A stretch of DNA of 22,706 nucleotides from an uncultured Anaerolineae bacterium (GCA_903854805.1 CAINXK010000171.1:1-22706), one strand, 5' to 3'; positions 7,357 through 15,398 are shown, numbered from the stretch's first letter. Notes: a model not told the origin generated them from the sequence alone. A program made the numbers and translations.

Positions 7357-8252
7357 AAACTTTTGGCTGCCAGTCCATGTATGCGCCTATCAGGCGCATG
7401 TTGCTGAAGCATCCGCGCCAGGCCTTCATCAGCCAGGCGAATGTTGACTTGCAGTGGCAGAGCTTGCAATATTATGGATGCCCAAATTTAGAGAATGCCA
7501 TCCGTGAATACGAGCGTTTTGTAGAGCTGCTTGGACAATTTAATATGGAAATCCACTTTGCCCCGCAAGACGAAAACACCAGCATTGATTCGCTCTATGT
7601 GCATGACCCACTGGTTGTCACTGATCGCGGAGTGATCCTGGGGAGCATGGGTAAACCAGCCCGTTTGACCGAACCTTTTGCCGCCGGGAAGTACCTGGCT
7701 GAGCTGGGCGTGCCGCTCCTGGGACGTATTCGCGGGAATGGTAAATTGGAAAGCGGTGATCTACTTTGGGTGGACGAGTGTACCCTGGCAGTCGGCCAGG
7801 GTTTTCGCACCAATGCTGATGGTCTGCGTCAGCTGCGCGAATTGTTAGGTGACCAGGAAGTAGAGATCGTTCCGGTACCCCTGCCTTATTGGAATGGTCC
7901 GCTGGATTGTCTACATCTGCTTTCTTTTATCAGTATCGTAGATAAGAACCTGGCCGTGGTATATTCTCGTTTGATGCCGGTCCCATTCCGTGAATGGCTC
8001 TTGGAGCGAGGTTTTCAACTATTGGATGTGCCGGACGAAGAGTATGAATCTTTAGGCTGCAACGTCCTGGCGGTTGGACCACGCCAGTGTATTATGCTCA
8101 ATGGAAACCCGCAAACAGAGAGGCGCTTGGAGCAGGCTGGTGCGGAAGTCTGGACGATTGCAGGCACAGAGATTTGTTTGAAAGGCACCGGCGGCCCAAC
8201 CTGTCTTACTCGTCCCATCTTGAGGGCAACCTCGCCTGGGGAACTTGAGTAA
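7353..8252 (+). CDS. DDAH/amidinotransferase-fold hydrolase
   Basis: A 299-residue member of the guanidino-group-modifying (pentein) superfamily, related to dimethylarginine dimethylaminohydrolase. Candidate catalytic residues are all present: Asp85 (YVHDP), Glu133 (KLESGD), His188 (DCLHLLSF) and nucleophile Cys284 in GTGGPTCLTRP. The family's RTN segment occurs at 152-154. Such enzymes hydrolyse or transfer the amidino group of arginine-like substrates through a covalent Cys intermediate; the product here would be citrulline-like plus an amine or ammonia. The start is taken at ATG 7353, which overlaps the M20 stop (ATGA), rather than the upstream in-frame GTGs inside that gene. Whether it acts on free arginine, methylarginine or another guanidino compound cannot be decided. 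Confidence 0.82.
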   Translation: MKTFGCQSMYAPIRRMLLKHPRQAFISQANVDLQWQSLQYYGCPNLENAIREYERFVELLGQFNMEIHFAPQDENTSIDSLYVHDPLVVTDRGVILGSMGKPARLTEPFAAGKYLAELGVPLLGRIRGNGKLESGDLLWVDECTLAVGQGFRTNADGLRQLRELLGDQEVEIVPVPLPYWNGPLDCLHLLSFISIVDKNLAVVYSRLMPVPFREWLLERGFQLLDVPDEEYESLGCNVLAVGPRQCIMLNGNPQTERRLEQAGAEVWTIAGTEICLKGTGGPTCLTRPILRATSPGELE

Positions 8253-8280
8253 CCGCGGTAGAGTTTGTGCACAGGTTGTC

Positions 8281-8309
8281 TTGACAAAGATTTGAATGCA
8301 ACGTAGAAT
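8281..8309 (+). promoter_or_regulatory. Strong sigma70 promoter upstream of the importer
   Basis: A perfect TTGACA at 8281-8286 and TAGAAT at 8304-8309 are separated by the optimal 17 bp. Transcription would start near 8316, leaving a leader of about 295 nt before the binding-protein ATG at 8612. Confidence 0.7.
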
Positions 8310-8396
8310 AACGACCCGATAAGTCGTATATTTTATTCAGCCTGGTAGACTAATGTAAAAAATAGGATGCCGGGGATGATCAGGAGAATAGAGAGT

Positions 8397-8490
8397 CCAG
8401 GCCGCTGGCTACATGCAGACAGCCCATATAGAGAAGGTGTTTGTGGCTAACGAGTCCGCTATTCCAACCAACGAGGCCTGGTTTTGTTTT
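8397..8490 (+). other. Possible structured leader RNA with long-range stem and T-rich end
   Basis: Within the 359-bp gap 8253-8611 there is no convincing gene. Downstream of the promoter at 8281, CCAGGCC (8397-8403) can pair with GGCCTGG about 80 bases later, and the second arm is followed by TTTTGTTTT, giving a terminator-like end. The sequence between contains two ACGAG motifs (near 8459 and 8471) and could fold into internal stems. I do not recognise a known riboswitch class. An attenuator, a small RNA or coincidence all remain possible. Confidence 0.25.
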
Positions 8491-8537
8491 GCCCTGTTTA
8501 TTGGTGAGGTGAAATACCACAAATTTCCCCTGATTTG

Positions 8538-8565
8538 TTGACAGACGGATTAAATCTGCTAATAT
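8538..8565 (+). promoter_or_regulatory. Second sigma70-like promoter, proximal to the binding-protein gene
   Basis: TTGACA at 8538-8543 is followed after 16 bp by TAATAT at 8560-8565 (or after 19 bp by TATAAA at 8563-8568). The transcript would start about 35-40 nt before the ATG at 8612 and would skip the structured leader. Two promoters would allow a leader-controlled and a leader-independent transcript. Confidence 0.5.
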
Positions 8566-8611
8566 AAATATTAGTATTTCGATCGTTTTATTTTCCAAGG
8601 AGGAAATGATT

Positions 8612-10312
8612 ATGTTTCAAAAGAAAAATTTACTCTGGTTCTTTAGTGTGAGCGTGCTGGTTAGTTTGCTTCTGGCCGCCTGCGCCCCTGCCGCTGTCAA
8701 CACGGCTGCGCCTGCACCGGCCGACACTGTCGCCCCTGCCGCGGCTGATACTGCTGTACCTGCCGCAGCACCTGGCGGTGGTGTTTTACGTTGGAGCCTG
8801 GAGGGCATAAATGAACTGCCCGCCCTTGACCCACCCCTGGCGGGTGCTTCGCAGTCGGTGGGGGTCATCAGTCTGGTTTTTGAAGGCCTGGTGCGTCTCG
8901 ATAGCGACCTGAACGTCCAACCTGCCGGCGCTGAATCTTGGGATATCAAGGATGGGGGCAAGACCTTCATCTTCCATATCCGCAAGGGTCTCAAATTTGC
9001 CAATGGCGACCCGGTGACGGCTGATGATTTCGCCTATTCGCTTAACCGCGCCTTTAGTCCGGACTTCGCAAATGGAAATGCCGGTTATTATTTATCTAAT
9101 ATTGTCGGCTCGACGGATGTGACCGAAGGTAAAGCCCAAACAGTGGCGGGCGTCAAAGTTATTGATCCTCAGACGCTGGAAATTGATCTGCAAACCCCTT
9201 CAGTCTATTTCCTTTACCAGTTGACCTTCCCGGCTTCTTTTGTGGTTTCAAAGAAGGCTGTTGAAGCCAACCCGACCACCTGGACCGATAGCGCCTATGG
9301 TACCGGGGCTTTCATGGTTAAGGAATGGAAGCATAACCAATCCGTCACGCTGGTTCCCAATCCAAACTATTGGCTGGGCACAGCACAGCTTCAGGAAATT
9401 GACATGCCTTTCATCCAGGATCCGGCCACAGCTCTGAAGTTGTATCAGACTGGCGAGCTGGATATCATGGGTACCTATAACTTCCCAACAGATCAACTCT
9501 CTGCGGTTTCCAGCAGCCCAGAGTTCAAGCAGGTTAACCAATTCTTTGTGGCATATATTGGCTTCAATAATGCCAAGGCGCCGTTTAACGATGTGCGCGT
9601 CCGCCAGGCTTTTGCCAAGGCAGTCGATAAGGCCACCCTGATCAACAAGGTGTTGGAAGCCGCTGTCGTACAGGCGGATACGATCATCCCGCCAGGCATG
9701 CCCGGATTCAGCCAGGCTTCAGCCAAGATCCAGGAATTTAATGTCGCCGATGCTAAAAAGCTGCTTGCTGATGCTGGTTTTGCGGATGGCAAAGGCTTCC
9801 CGAAGGTTGCGCTTTCGATCAATAACCAGGATCCAAATTTTGCCAAGATCGCAGCTGCCCTGCAGCAGATGTGGAAAGAGACCCTTGGCGTAGATGTGGA
9901 TATCAACACAGAAGAGCTGGCCAAGTTCAACGATGACCTGACCGCTACCGCCAACAAGCCGGATGATCCGGCCGCCCTCAGTTTCTATATCAGTGTCTGG
10001 GGTGCGGACTACCCCGATCCACAGAACTTTGTTTCCCAGCAGCTGCGCACAGATGTGGGCAACAACAACGGGCACTATTCCAATGCCGAGTTTGACAAGG
10101 CGGTTGATCAGGCCGATGTTGAGGTTGACCAGGCCAAGCGTCTTGGGCTCTACAACCAGGCCGAAGTGCTCGCGCTGACAGAAGTCGGCTGGCTGCCGTT
10201 ATACTACGGCAAGGCCAACCTGCTGATCCGCGCCACCGTCAATGGATTGGTTGTGACGCCGCAAGGCCTCTTCCCGAAGGAAGATTGGACCAAAATTACT
10301 GTCGGAAAGTAA
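8612..10312 (+). CDS. ABC importer substrate-binding lipoprotein (SBP_bac_5, Dpp/Opp type)
   Basis: A 566-residue extracellular solute-binding protein. A lipoprotein signal (Lys4-Lys5, hydrophobic core, LLAAC lipobox with Cys24) is followed by a 30-residue Ala/Pro/Thr-rich linker. The mature part starts with the family signature (LRWSLEGINELPALDPPLAGASQSVGVISLVFEGLVRLD) and continues with DVRVRQAFAKAVDKATLI near the middle and WLPLYYGKANLLIR near the end. It captures a peptide or similar ligand and delivers it to the permeases encoded next. ATG 8612 is chosen because AAGGAGG lies 8 bases before it; the in-frame ATG at 8606 is too close to that site. A strong hairpin separates it from the permease genes and may set its higher expression. 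Ligand identity is not readable from sequence. Confidence 0.92.
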   Translation: MFQKKNLLWFFSVSVLVSLLLAACAPAAVNTAAPAPADTVAPAAADTAVPAAAPGGGVLRWSLEGINELPALDPPLAGASQSVGVISLVFEGLVRLDSDLNVQPAGAESWDIKDGGKTFIFHIRKGLKFANGDPVTADDFAYSLNRAFSPDFANGNAGYYLSNIVGSTDVTEGKAQTVAGVKVIDPQTLEIDLQTPSVYFLYQLTFPASFVVSKKAVEANPTTWTDSAYGTGAFMVKEWKHNQSVTLVPNPNYWLGTAQLQEIDMPFIQDPATALKLYQTGELDIMGTYNFPTDQLSAVSSSPEFKQVNQFFVAYIGFNNAKAPFNDVRVRQAFAKAVDKATLINKVLEAAVVQADTIIPPGMPGFSQASAKIQEFNVADAKKLLADAGFADGKGFPKVALSINNQDPNFAKIAAALQQMWKETLGVDVDINTEELAKFNDDLTATANKPDDPAALSFYISVWGADYPDPQNFVSQQLRTDVGNNNGHYSNAEFDKAVDQADVEVDQAKRLGLYNQAEVLALTEVGWLPLYYGKANLLIRATVNGLVVTPQGLFPKEDWTKITVGK

Positions 10313-10333
10313 GATAATTTCAAAGTAATCCTC

Positions 10334-10381
10334 AGCCATGTCGTTGAGAAGCCGGCAGCCGCCGTTCTCAACGACATGGCT
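10334..10381 (+). terminator. 17-bp intercistronic hairpin (attenuator or mRNA-stabilising)
   Basis: Arms AGCCATGTCGTTGAGAA (10334-10350) and 10365-10381 pair perfectly around a 14-nt GC-rich loop that can itself form a short stem. No T run follows, so it may protect the upstream message from 3' decay or act as a partial terminator rather than a full one. Such hairpins are common between binding-protein and permease genes. Confidence 0.7.
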
Positions 10382-10415
10382 ATGCATGTATATCAGGTCT
10401 GTTTTTTAAAAACTT

Positions 10416-11351
10416 ATGTGGCAAACAATTTCCCGGCGCCTACTATCGCTATTATTCGTTCTTTTTTCGGTCACTTTTCTGACCTTCGTGGTAAGTTATC
10501 TCGCGCCCGGAGATCCTATATTAAATATGATGGGCGGCCGTCAGGATCCGGTCAGATATGCTTTTTTGAGGCATATGTATGGTCTGGATCGGCCCTGGTT
10601 TCTGCAATATTTTACTTACGTGGGGAATCTCCTGCATGGAAACCTGGGCTTATCGTTCAAATATCCTGAACGCCCCGTCTGGGATTTAATTGCGAACGGT
10701 GTGCCGGTTTCATTGCAGTTGGGGGGGCTGGCGCTTGTCTTCAGTATCGTCCTTGGTGTGTTGGTTGGGGTGCTGGCCGCACTCTGGCAGAACACTTGGC
10801 GCGATACAGCCATCATGGCTGTCATGCTGGGTTTCTATTCTGTCCCATCTTTTGTGATCATTCCGGTTGCCTGGGCAATCGACCTGGCCCTCTACAAAGC
10901 CGGGCTGCCATCTTTGCCCGTTGCGGGGTGGGGCAAGCCAGAACAGGTGATCTTGCCAGTTTTTGTGCTGGCAGCCGCTAATGTGGGTTTTATTGCCCGG
11001 CTGATGCGTAACAGCATGCTGCAGGTGATGCGAGAAGATTTCATCCGTACAGCGCGTGCCAAAGGGCTCCCCTGGAAGATTGTCATCCGGCGACATGTCA
11101 TGCGCAATGCTTTGCTACCTCTGCTGACCGTGCTCGGTCCGGCGACTGCTTTCCTTGTGACCGGAGCCTTTGTAGTCGAGAATCTCTTTGCCATACCGGG
11201 CGTTGGCTATCTGGCGGTCCAGTCTATCGGGCAGCGGGATTACCCGGTAATCCAGGCCACCACCCTGCTGCTGGCCCTGGCAGTGGTCTTCATGAACCTC
11301 TTGACGGATCTCGCTTACACCATCGCAGATCCACGGGTGCGGGTGGAATGA
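10416..11351 (+). CDS. ABC importer permease (DppB/OppB type)
   Basis: A 311-residue inner-membrane permease. It starts with the family signature MWQTISRRLLSLLFVLFSVTFLTFVVSYLAPGDP (first TM helix and periplasmic loop). It has about six hydrophobic helices and, in the last third, the EAA loop that docks the ATPase (MREDFIRTARAKGLPWKIVIRRHVMRNALLPLLTVLG). Length matches the DppB family. It forms the heterodimeric channel with the following gene. I see no strong ribosome-binding site before ATG 10416; the start is fixed by homology to the family's usual N-terminus. Its stop overlaps the next start (ATGA at 11348). Confidence 0.92.
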   Translation: MWQTISRRLLSLLFVLFSVTFLTFVVSYLAPGDPILNMMGGRQDPVRYAFLRHMYGLDRPWFLQYFTYVGNLLHGNLGLSFKYPERPVWDLIANGVPVSLQLGGLALVFSIVLGVLVGVLAALWQNTWRDTAIMAVMLGFYSVPSFVIIPVAWAIDLALYKAGLPSLPVAGWGKPEQVILPVFVLAAANVGFIARLMRNSMLQVMREDFIRTARAKGLPWKIVIRRHVMRNALLPLLTVLGPATAFLVTGAFVVENLFAIPGVGYLAVQSIGQRDYPVIQATTLLLALAVVFMNLLTDLAYTIADPRVRVE

Positions 11352-12280
11352 GTATGCGAACAAACGATCTGCCCGCCGGGCAAACTCAGATCCAAAATAA
11401 TTGGTGGCAGTATCTATGGCGTAATCGCGCCGCTTCTGCTAGCGGTATATTTGTCTTACTGGCGCTGATCCTGGCGCTGGCCGGGCCATTTCTCTACCAG
11501 CACAGCTTGCCGGATGCTCAACAGCGCTTGCGAGATGGCGTTTACCAGGATTATGATGCCATCAACGCTGCGCCATCCGCCATGCATTGGTTGGGCGCAG
11601 ACTACCTGGGGCGTGATATGTTAACTCGTTTACTGGTGGCTGTGCGCGTTTCTTTGCTGGTAGCTTTTGTCGTCGAGGGGTTGAACGTGATTCTTGGTGG
11701 GCTGCTCGGACTATTGGCGGGCTATTTTGGTGGCTGGATTGATATGCTGATCTCGCGTGCGGCGGATATGCTTTTTGCTTTTCCAGGATTGCTGCTTGCC
11801 ATTCTGGTTTCGGCGGTTTTTGGCAGCCTGGCGCGCGAATACTATGGCGGCATGGGACGTTTGCTGTTGGTGGCGGGTGCGCTTAGCCTGGTTTCCTGGC
11901 CTCTCATGGCGCGCCTGGTGCGCAGTGAAACGCTTTCGATCAAGACTCGCGATTTTGTGGTTGCCTCGCACGGGTTGGGCGCCTCTCATTTTCAGGTGAT
12001 CGCAAAGCATCTTTTGCCGAATGTCGCCTGGTTGATCGCGATTGCTGCCACCCTGGATGTCGCCAGTGTCATCGTTAATGAAGCCACCCTCAGTCTGCTG
12101 GGATTGGGTATTGAGGAACCTGGCGCGAGCCTGGGTTTGATGATCTTCCGGGCGACTGGCAAGCTTGAGCGCTACCCGCTGCAGGTCTTCATTCCGGCGC
12201 TGGCGATTACTGCGCTCGTGCTGGCTTTTTCTTTTTTTGGGGATGGGCTGCGGGATGCTTTTGATCCACGCACGCGTTAA
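11348..12280 (+). CDS. ABC importer permease (DppC/OppC type)
   Basis: A 310-residue partner permease. Residues 18-50 (WWQYLWRNRAASASGIFVLLALILALAGPFL) are the N-terminal helix typical of DppC. The HWLGADYLGRDMLTRLLVAVRVSLLVA segment is a diagnostic DppC motif (the family's GTD.xGRD pattern). The EAA loop reads SIKTRDFVVASHGLGASHFQVIAKHLLPNV. It ends with DGLRDAFDPRTR, the family's usual C-terminus. The start overlaps the DppB-like stop. No ATPase gene of the Dpp/Opp type follows; the next gene is an unrelated exporter ATPase. Confidence 0.92.
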   Translation: MSMRTNDLPAGQTQIQNNWWQYLWRNRAASASGIFVLLALILALAGPFLYQHSLPDAQQRLRDGVYQDYDAINAAPSAMHWLGADYLGRDMLTRLLVAVRVSLLVAFVVEGLNVILGGLLGLLAGYFGGWIDMLISRAADMLFAFPGLLLAILVSAVFGSLAREYYGGMGRLLLVAGALSLVSWPLMARLVRSETLSIKTRDFVVASHGLGASHFQVIAKHLLPNVAWLIAIAATLDVASVIVNEATLSLLGLGIEEPGASLGLMIFRATGKLERYPLQVFIPALAITALVLAFSFFGDGLRDAFDPRTR

Positions 12281-12351
12281 TGAGTTGGTTCTTGAGTATC
12301 GAGTCTAACTTGTTGTTGGCGTCCCGGTCTATACCCTCCCAGGCAACTTTC

Positions 12352-12380
12352 TTGAAACAGTTTGGGAGAGAAAATATCAT
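12352..12380 (+). promoter_or_regulatory. Sigma70-like promoter for the ABC-2 exporter operon
   Basis: TTGAAA at 12352-12357 and TATCAT at 12375-12380 are spaced by 17 bp. The start would lie near 12387, giving a leader of about 70 nt before ATG 12456. This indicates that the exporter is transcribed separately from the importer, within the 175-bp gap. Confidence 0.5.
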
Positions 12381-12455
12381 GAGAGAGAAAAGGATGCTAG
12401 TGCCCAGGCAAGTTATGCTCTCCTGTGTAAATAATATTAAGGAATTTAAACCCTG

Positions 12456-13442
12456 ATGATATCTTCTAGTCATACCATTACTGTTGATAAATTATGCAAA
12501 ACTTACCAGGTACCGGAGCGCGAAGGTGGTTTTGGTGCGGCTGTGCGCAGTTTCTTCAAGCGCATCTATCGTGATGTAAAGGCTGTCGACCAGGTCAGCT
12601 TTCAAATTCAGGCCGGGGAAGTGGTCGGCTTTCTAGGTCCCAACGGGGCGGGCAAGACCACAACCCTCAAGATGCTCTCTGGTTTGCTGCACCCTAGCGC
12701 TGGCAGCGCTAGGGTACTTGGTTTTACCCCCTGGGAGCTCAAGCCCGATTATCTGCGCTCGATGACCCTTGTAATGGGTCAGCGCAACAGGCTTTCGTGG
12801 GATATTCCGGCCTCTGATTCCTTCCTGCTCAACCAGGCCATTTATCGCATCCCGGATGACGAGTATAAGGTTACGCTGCGTGAATTGGATGAACTGCTCG
12901 ATCTTTCACCCATTATGAAAAAACCAGTTCGCAATCTTTCTCTCGGAGAGCGCATGAAGTGTGAACTGGCCGCCGGTCTGCTGCACCGTCCCAAGGTTCT
13001 TTTCTTGGATGAGCCCACCATCGGGCTGGATATCAGTGCCCAGGTACGGATCAGGGAATTTCTGAAAGAGTATAACCGCCGTAGTGGTGCCACCATTCTA
13101 CTCACCAGCCATTACATGGCAGATGTGACAGCTTTGTGTGAGCGCATCATCATCATCCACCAGGGTCACCTGAAATACGACGGTGGGCTCAATGACCTGG
13201 CGCGCAAAATTGCACCTTTCAAATTGATCGGCATCACCCTCGGCGATGCTGCTCAACACGACCTGTCTGTCTACGGCACTCTCGCAACGGGTGATGAAGA
13301 TAACGAAAAAACGTATATACAGGTGGCCGCCGACCAGGTCACAGCAGTCACAGCCCGGCTGCTGGCCGACCTGCCCGTTCACGATATCACCATTACCGAC
13401 CCGTCGATCGAATCTGTGATCGAACAGGCCTTCCAGGGATAG
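12456..13442 (+). CDS. ABC-2 exporter ATPase (COG4586 type)
   Basis: A 328-residue ATP-binding subunit. Walker A GPNGAGKT is at 61-68, a Q-loop Gln near 109 (LVMGQRNRLSWDIP), signature LSLGERMK at 161-168, Walker B VLFLDEPTIGLD at 181-192 with catalytic Glu186, and an H-loop in LLTSHYMAD. The 30-residue insertion between the first strands (EREGGFGAAVRSFFKRIYRDVKAVDQVSF) and the LSWDIPASDSFLLNQAIYRI segment are typical of the COG4586 branch, which pairs with the two permease families encoded next. The C-terminal roughly 90 residues form a separate regulatory-like region. It powers export of an unknown substrate. Confidence 0.9.
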   Translation: MISSSHTITVDKLCKTYQVPEREGGFGAAVRSFFKRIYRDVKAVDQVSFQIQAGEVVGFLGPNGAGKTTTLKMLSGLLHPSAGSARVLGFTPWELKPDYLRSMTLVMGQRNRLSWDIPASDSFLLNQAIYRIPDDEYKVTLRELDELLDLSPIMKKPVRNLSLGERMKCELAAGLLHRPKVLFLDEPTIGLDISAQVRIREFLKEYNRRSGATILLTSHYMADVTALCERIIIIHQGHLKYDGGLNDLARKIAPFKLIGITLGDAAQHDLSVYGTLATGDEDNEKTYIQVAADQVTAVTARLLADLPVHDITITDPSIESVIEQAFQG

Positions 13443-13446
13443 TGCC

Positions 13447-14244
13447 ATGTTGAAGATATACCAACGATTATGGCAGGTCAATTGGGCCGAGCAATGGCAA
13501 TATCGAGCCAACCTGTTGATGTACCTGCTTTACTGGCTGGTTTCGCCAGTTGTTTACCTCGCTGTCTGGACGACTATTGCTCGCAACCAGGGAAGCGTCA
13601 GTGGTCTGACGGCTAACGATTTTGTCACGTATTACATGACTCTCTTGATCGTCGATCAGCTTACAAGTGAAATAACCATTCATATGTTCGCTAATAAAAT
13701 ACAGGACGGCACCCTCTCCGGGGAACTTATCCGCCCGATCCATCCGCTGTTGACCAATACCCTGGTTAGTAATCTGGCCTTCAAAGCACTTACTTTTTTG
13801 GCGCTTATCCCGGTTTGGGCAGTGCTCTGGCTGCTTTTCCAGCCGGATTATTCCAATGTTACCTGGCAGGGCGTTTTGCTGGCTTTGCCCGCCGTAGTGT
13901 TGGGTTTTTCGGTCGGTTTTCTACTCGGTTCGGCGCTGACCTGCATCGCTTTTTGGACTACGCGAGTATGGGCTTTGTACGAGTTTTATACCGGTCTGGT
14001 CGTGTTGTTCTCCGGGCAGTTTGTACCATTACAGCTCATGCCGCGGGCCATCCAGAACATCGCCGGTTTTTTGCCTTTTCAGCTTTTTAAGTACTTCCCT
14101 ATTCAAATCATCCTGGGGCGCCTTTCTCCCGCTGAAATTCTACAGGGTTACCTGATGGGATTTTTATGGCTGGCTGTAGCACTGCTGTTCTTTCGCTGGG
14201 TCTGGCGTAATGGGGTTAAGAAATTTTCTGCGGTGGGAGCGTAA
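13447..14244 (+). CDS. ABC-2 exporter permease (COG4587 type)
   Basis: A 265-residue integral membrane protein with about six hydrophobic segments. The N-terminal cytoplasmic helix (LKIYQRLWQVNWAEQWQYRANLLMYLLYWLVSPVVYLAVW) and the TLSGELIRPIHPL loop are typical of the ABC-2 permeases that pair with COG4586 ATPases. It begins 4 bp after the ATPase stop and ends one base before the next gene, so all three subunits are co-translated. It would form half of the transmembrane pore. The substrate is unknown. Confidence 0.88.
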   Translation: MLKIYQRLWQVNWAEQWQYRANLLMYLLYWLVSPVVYLAVWTTIARNQGSVSGLTANDFVTYYMTLLIVDQLTSEITIHMFANKIQDGTLSGELIRPIHPLLTNTLVSNLAFKALTFLALIPVWAVLWLLFQPDYSNVTWQGVLLALPAVVLGFSVGFLLGSALTCIAFWTTRVWALYEFYTGLVVLFSGQFVPLQLMPRAIQNIAGFLPFQLFKYFPIQIILGRLSPAEILQGYLMGFLWLAVALLFFRWVWRNGVKKFSAVGA

Positions 14245-14245
14245 T

Positions 14246-15031
14246 ATGGCCACCCTGCGACTGATCAAAACATTCCTAAAAATCAATCTTCAGATGTCGC
14301 TGGCCTACCGCGCCGACACTGTCATCAATATCCTGCTTAATCTCATGTGGTTAGGCTGGGAATTGCTCAGCCTGAATATTATCTTTACCAATACTAAAAC
14401 ACTTGGGGGCTGGGGCCCCGGCGAATTGGTGGCCTTGCTGGGGGTGTTTCGGTTAGTAAATACCCTGATGGCCGCGTTGCTTTGGCCTGCCACCGAAAAG
14501 TTCAACGCATCAGTGCGCGATGGTTCGCTGGACTACACATTGTTGCAGCCAGCCAACAGCCTGTTCCTGGTAAGTTTTGCGCGTATCACCGTCTGGCGTG
14601 TCTGGGACTTGGTGCTGGCCGTGGTACTGGTGGTGGTTGGCATAAATATGGCTGGGGATGTGACCTCGCTGCTCAGCATCCTGATCTTTATTGTTCTGAC
14701 TCTTTCCGGTGCGCTGGTAATTTACAGCCTGTGGGTTGTGCTCATTGCGCTGACTTTCTGGTTTACCAAGTTTGACAATAACGTTACGATCCTGCAGGCA
14801 TTGCTCGATTCTGGCCGTTACCCATCCACCGTTTACCCCGTCTGGCTGCGCGTGATTGTCACGTTTATCATTCCCATTGCGGTAGCCACCACCATTCCCT
14901 TGCAGGGCTTGCGTGGCGAAATTGCCGGAGGGCAGGTGTTCATTTTCCTGGGGGTTGGTGCGGTTAGTTTTCTGGTGGCATCTCAGGTTTGGAAGTTTGG
15001 CGTGCGTCGTTATAGTGGCGCCAGCAGTTAA
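14246..15031 (+). CDS. ABC-2 exporter permease (COG3694 type)
   Basis: A 261-residue integral membrane protein, the second permease of the exporter. The start (LRLIKTFLKINLQMSLAYRADTVINILLNLMWLGWELLSLNIIF) and the SVRDGSLDYTLLQPANSLFLVSF segment, matching the loop of the other permease, mark it as its partner. ATG 14246 is chosen over earlier in-frame codons inside the preceding gene because GGTGGGAG lies about 8 bases upstream. A hairpin at 15033-15071 closes the operon. Confidence 0.88.
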   Translation: MATLRLIKTFLKINLQMSLAYRADTVINILLNLMWLGWELLSLNIIFTNTKTLGGWGPGELVALLGVFRLVNTLMAALLWPATEKFNASVRDGSLDYTLLQPANSLFLVSFARITVWRVWDLVLAVVLVVVGINMAGDVTSLLSILIFIVLTLSGALVIYSLWVVLIALTFWFTKFDNNVTILQALLDSGRYPSTVYPVWLRVIVTFIIPIAVATTIPLQGLRGEIAGGQVFIFLGVGAVSFLVASQVWKFGVRRYSGASS

Positions 15032-15032
15032 A

Positions 15033-15071
15033 AGCCTCAAAAATGGGCTATTCAGGCCAGTTTTTGAGGCT
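15033..15071 (+). terminator. Hairpin after the exporter operon
   Basis: AGCCTCAAAAA (15033-15043) pairs with TTTTTGAGGCT (15061-15071). The loop can extend the stem by a few pairs (TGG with CCA). The T run lies inside the stem, so either an inner hairpin plus T5 or the full stem could end transcription; the motif sits 2 bp after the last stop codon. Confidence 0.55.
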
Positions 15072-15128
15072 GAAAACCCGATTTTTTCCAAATGGGTGCT
15101 AAAAACCTATTGAATCCGTAACTTATGG

Positions 15129-15134
15129 TAGAAT
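15129..15134 (+). promoter_or_regulatory. Possible -10 box for the tRNA-Ser pair
   Basis: TAGAAT at 15129-15134 lies 11 bp before the first tRNA, the expected spacing for a tRNA promoter. The -35 region is poor; TTGAAT at 15110-15115 is only 13 bp upstream. Confidence 0.3.
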
Positions 15135-15145
15135 TGCATCCGCTC

Positions 15146-15230
15146 GGAGGGATGACCGAGCGGCTGAAGGTAACGGTCTTGAAAACCGTCGTGGTGAGAG
15201 CCACCGTGGGTTCGAATCCCACTCCCTCCG
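15146..15230 (+). tRNA. tRNA-Ser (anticodon UGA)
   Basis: The acceptor stem GGAGGGA (15146-15152) pairs with TCCCTCC (15223-15229) and G15230 is the discriminator base. The anticodon stem ACGGT/ACCGT encloses the loop CTTGAAA with anticodon TGA at 15180-15182, reading UCN serine codons. A long variable arm (GTGGTGAGAGCCAC) and the T-arm GGGTTCGAATCCC are present, as required for class II serine tRNA. The 3' CCA is not encoded. Confidence 0.95.
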
Positions 15231-15257
15231 CAGTTTGGTTATCCTACATGTGAATAT

Positions 15258-15347
15258 GGGGAGGTGCCAGAGTGGCTGATTGGGCTCGCCTGCTAAGTGA
15301 GTGTCGGGGCTTTACCTCGACCGCGGGTTCAAATCCCGCCTTCCCCG
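15258..15347 (+). tRNA. tRNA-Ser (anticodon GCU)
   Basis: The acceptor stem GGGGAGG (15258-15264) pairs with CTTCCCC (15340-15346) with one G-U wobble; G15347 is the discriminator. The anticodon loop CTGCTAA carries GCT at 15292-15294, reading AGC/AGU. The variable arm is long (GTCGGGGCTTTACCTCGAC) and the T-arm is GGGTTCAAATCCC. It lies 27 bp after the first serine tRNA and is likely co-transcribed. Confidence 0.95.
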
Positions 15348-15398
15348 CTAGTCGACAACCTTAGTCCTGTGTTTTAATCACAGAGTTGAGTTTGCCAT

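Noticed and set aside
8397..8490. Guanidine-type riboswitch, suggested by the DDAH-like gene and ACGAG motifs
   Set aside because: The ACGAG motifs do not sit in tetraloops closed by complementary stems, and the long consensus of the other guanidine classes is absent.
8380..8598. Minus-strand open frame of 72 codons in the leader of the binding-protein gene
   Set aside because: It runs antisense through the promoter, the leader and the Shine-Dalgarno site of the importer gene, has no ribosome-binding site and shows no recognisable protein pattern.
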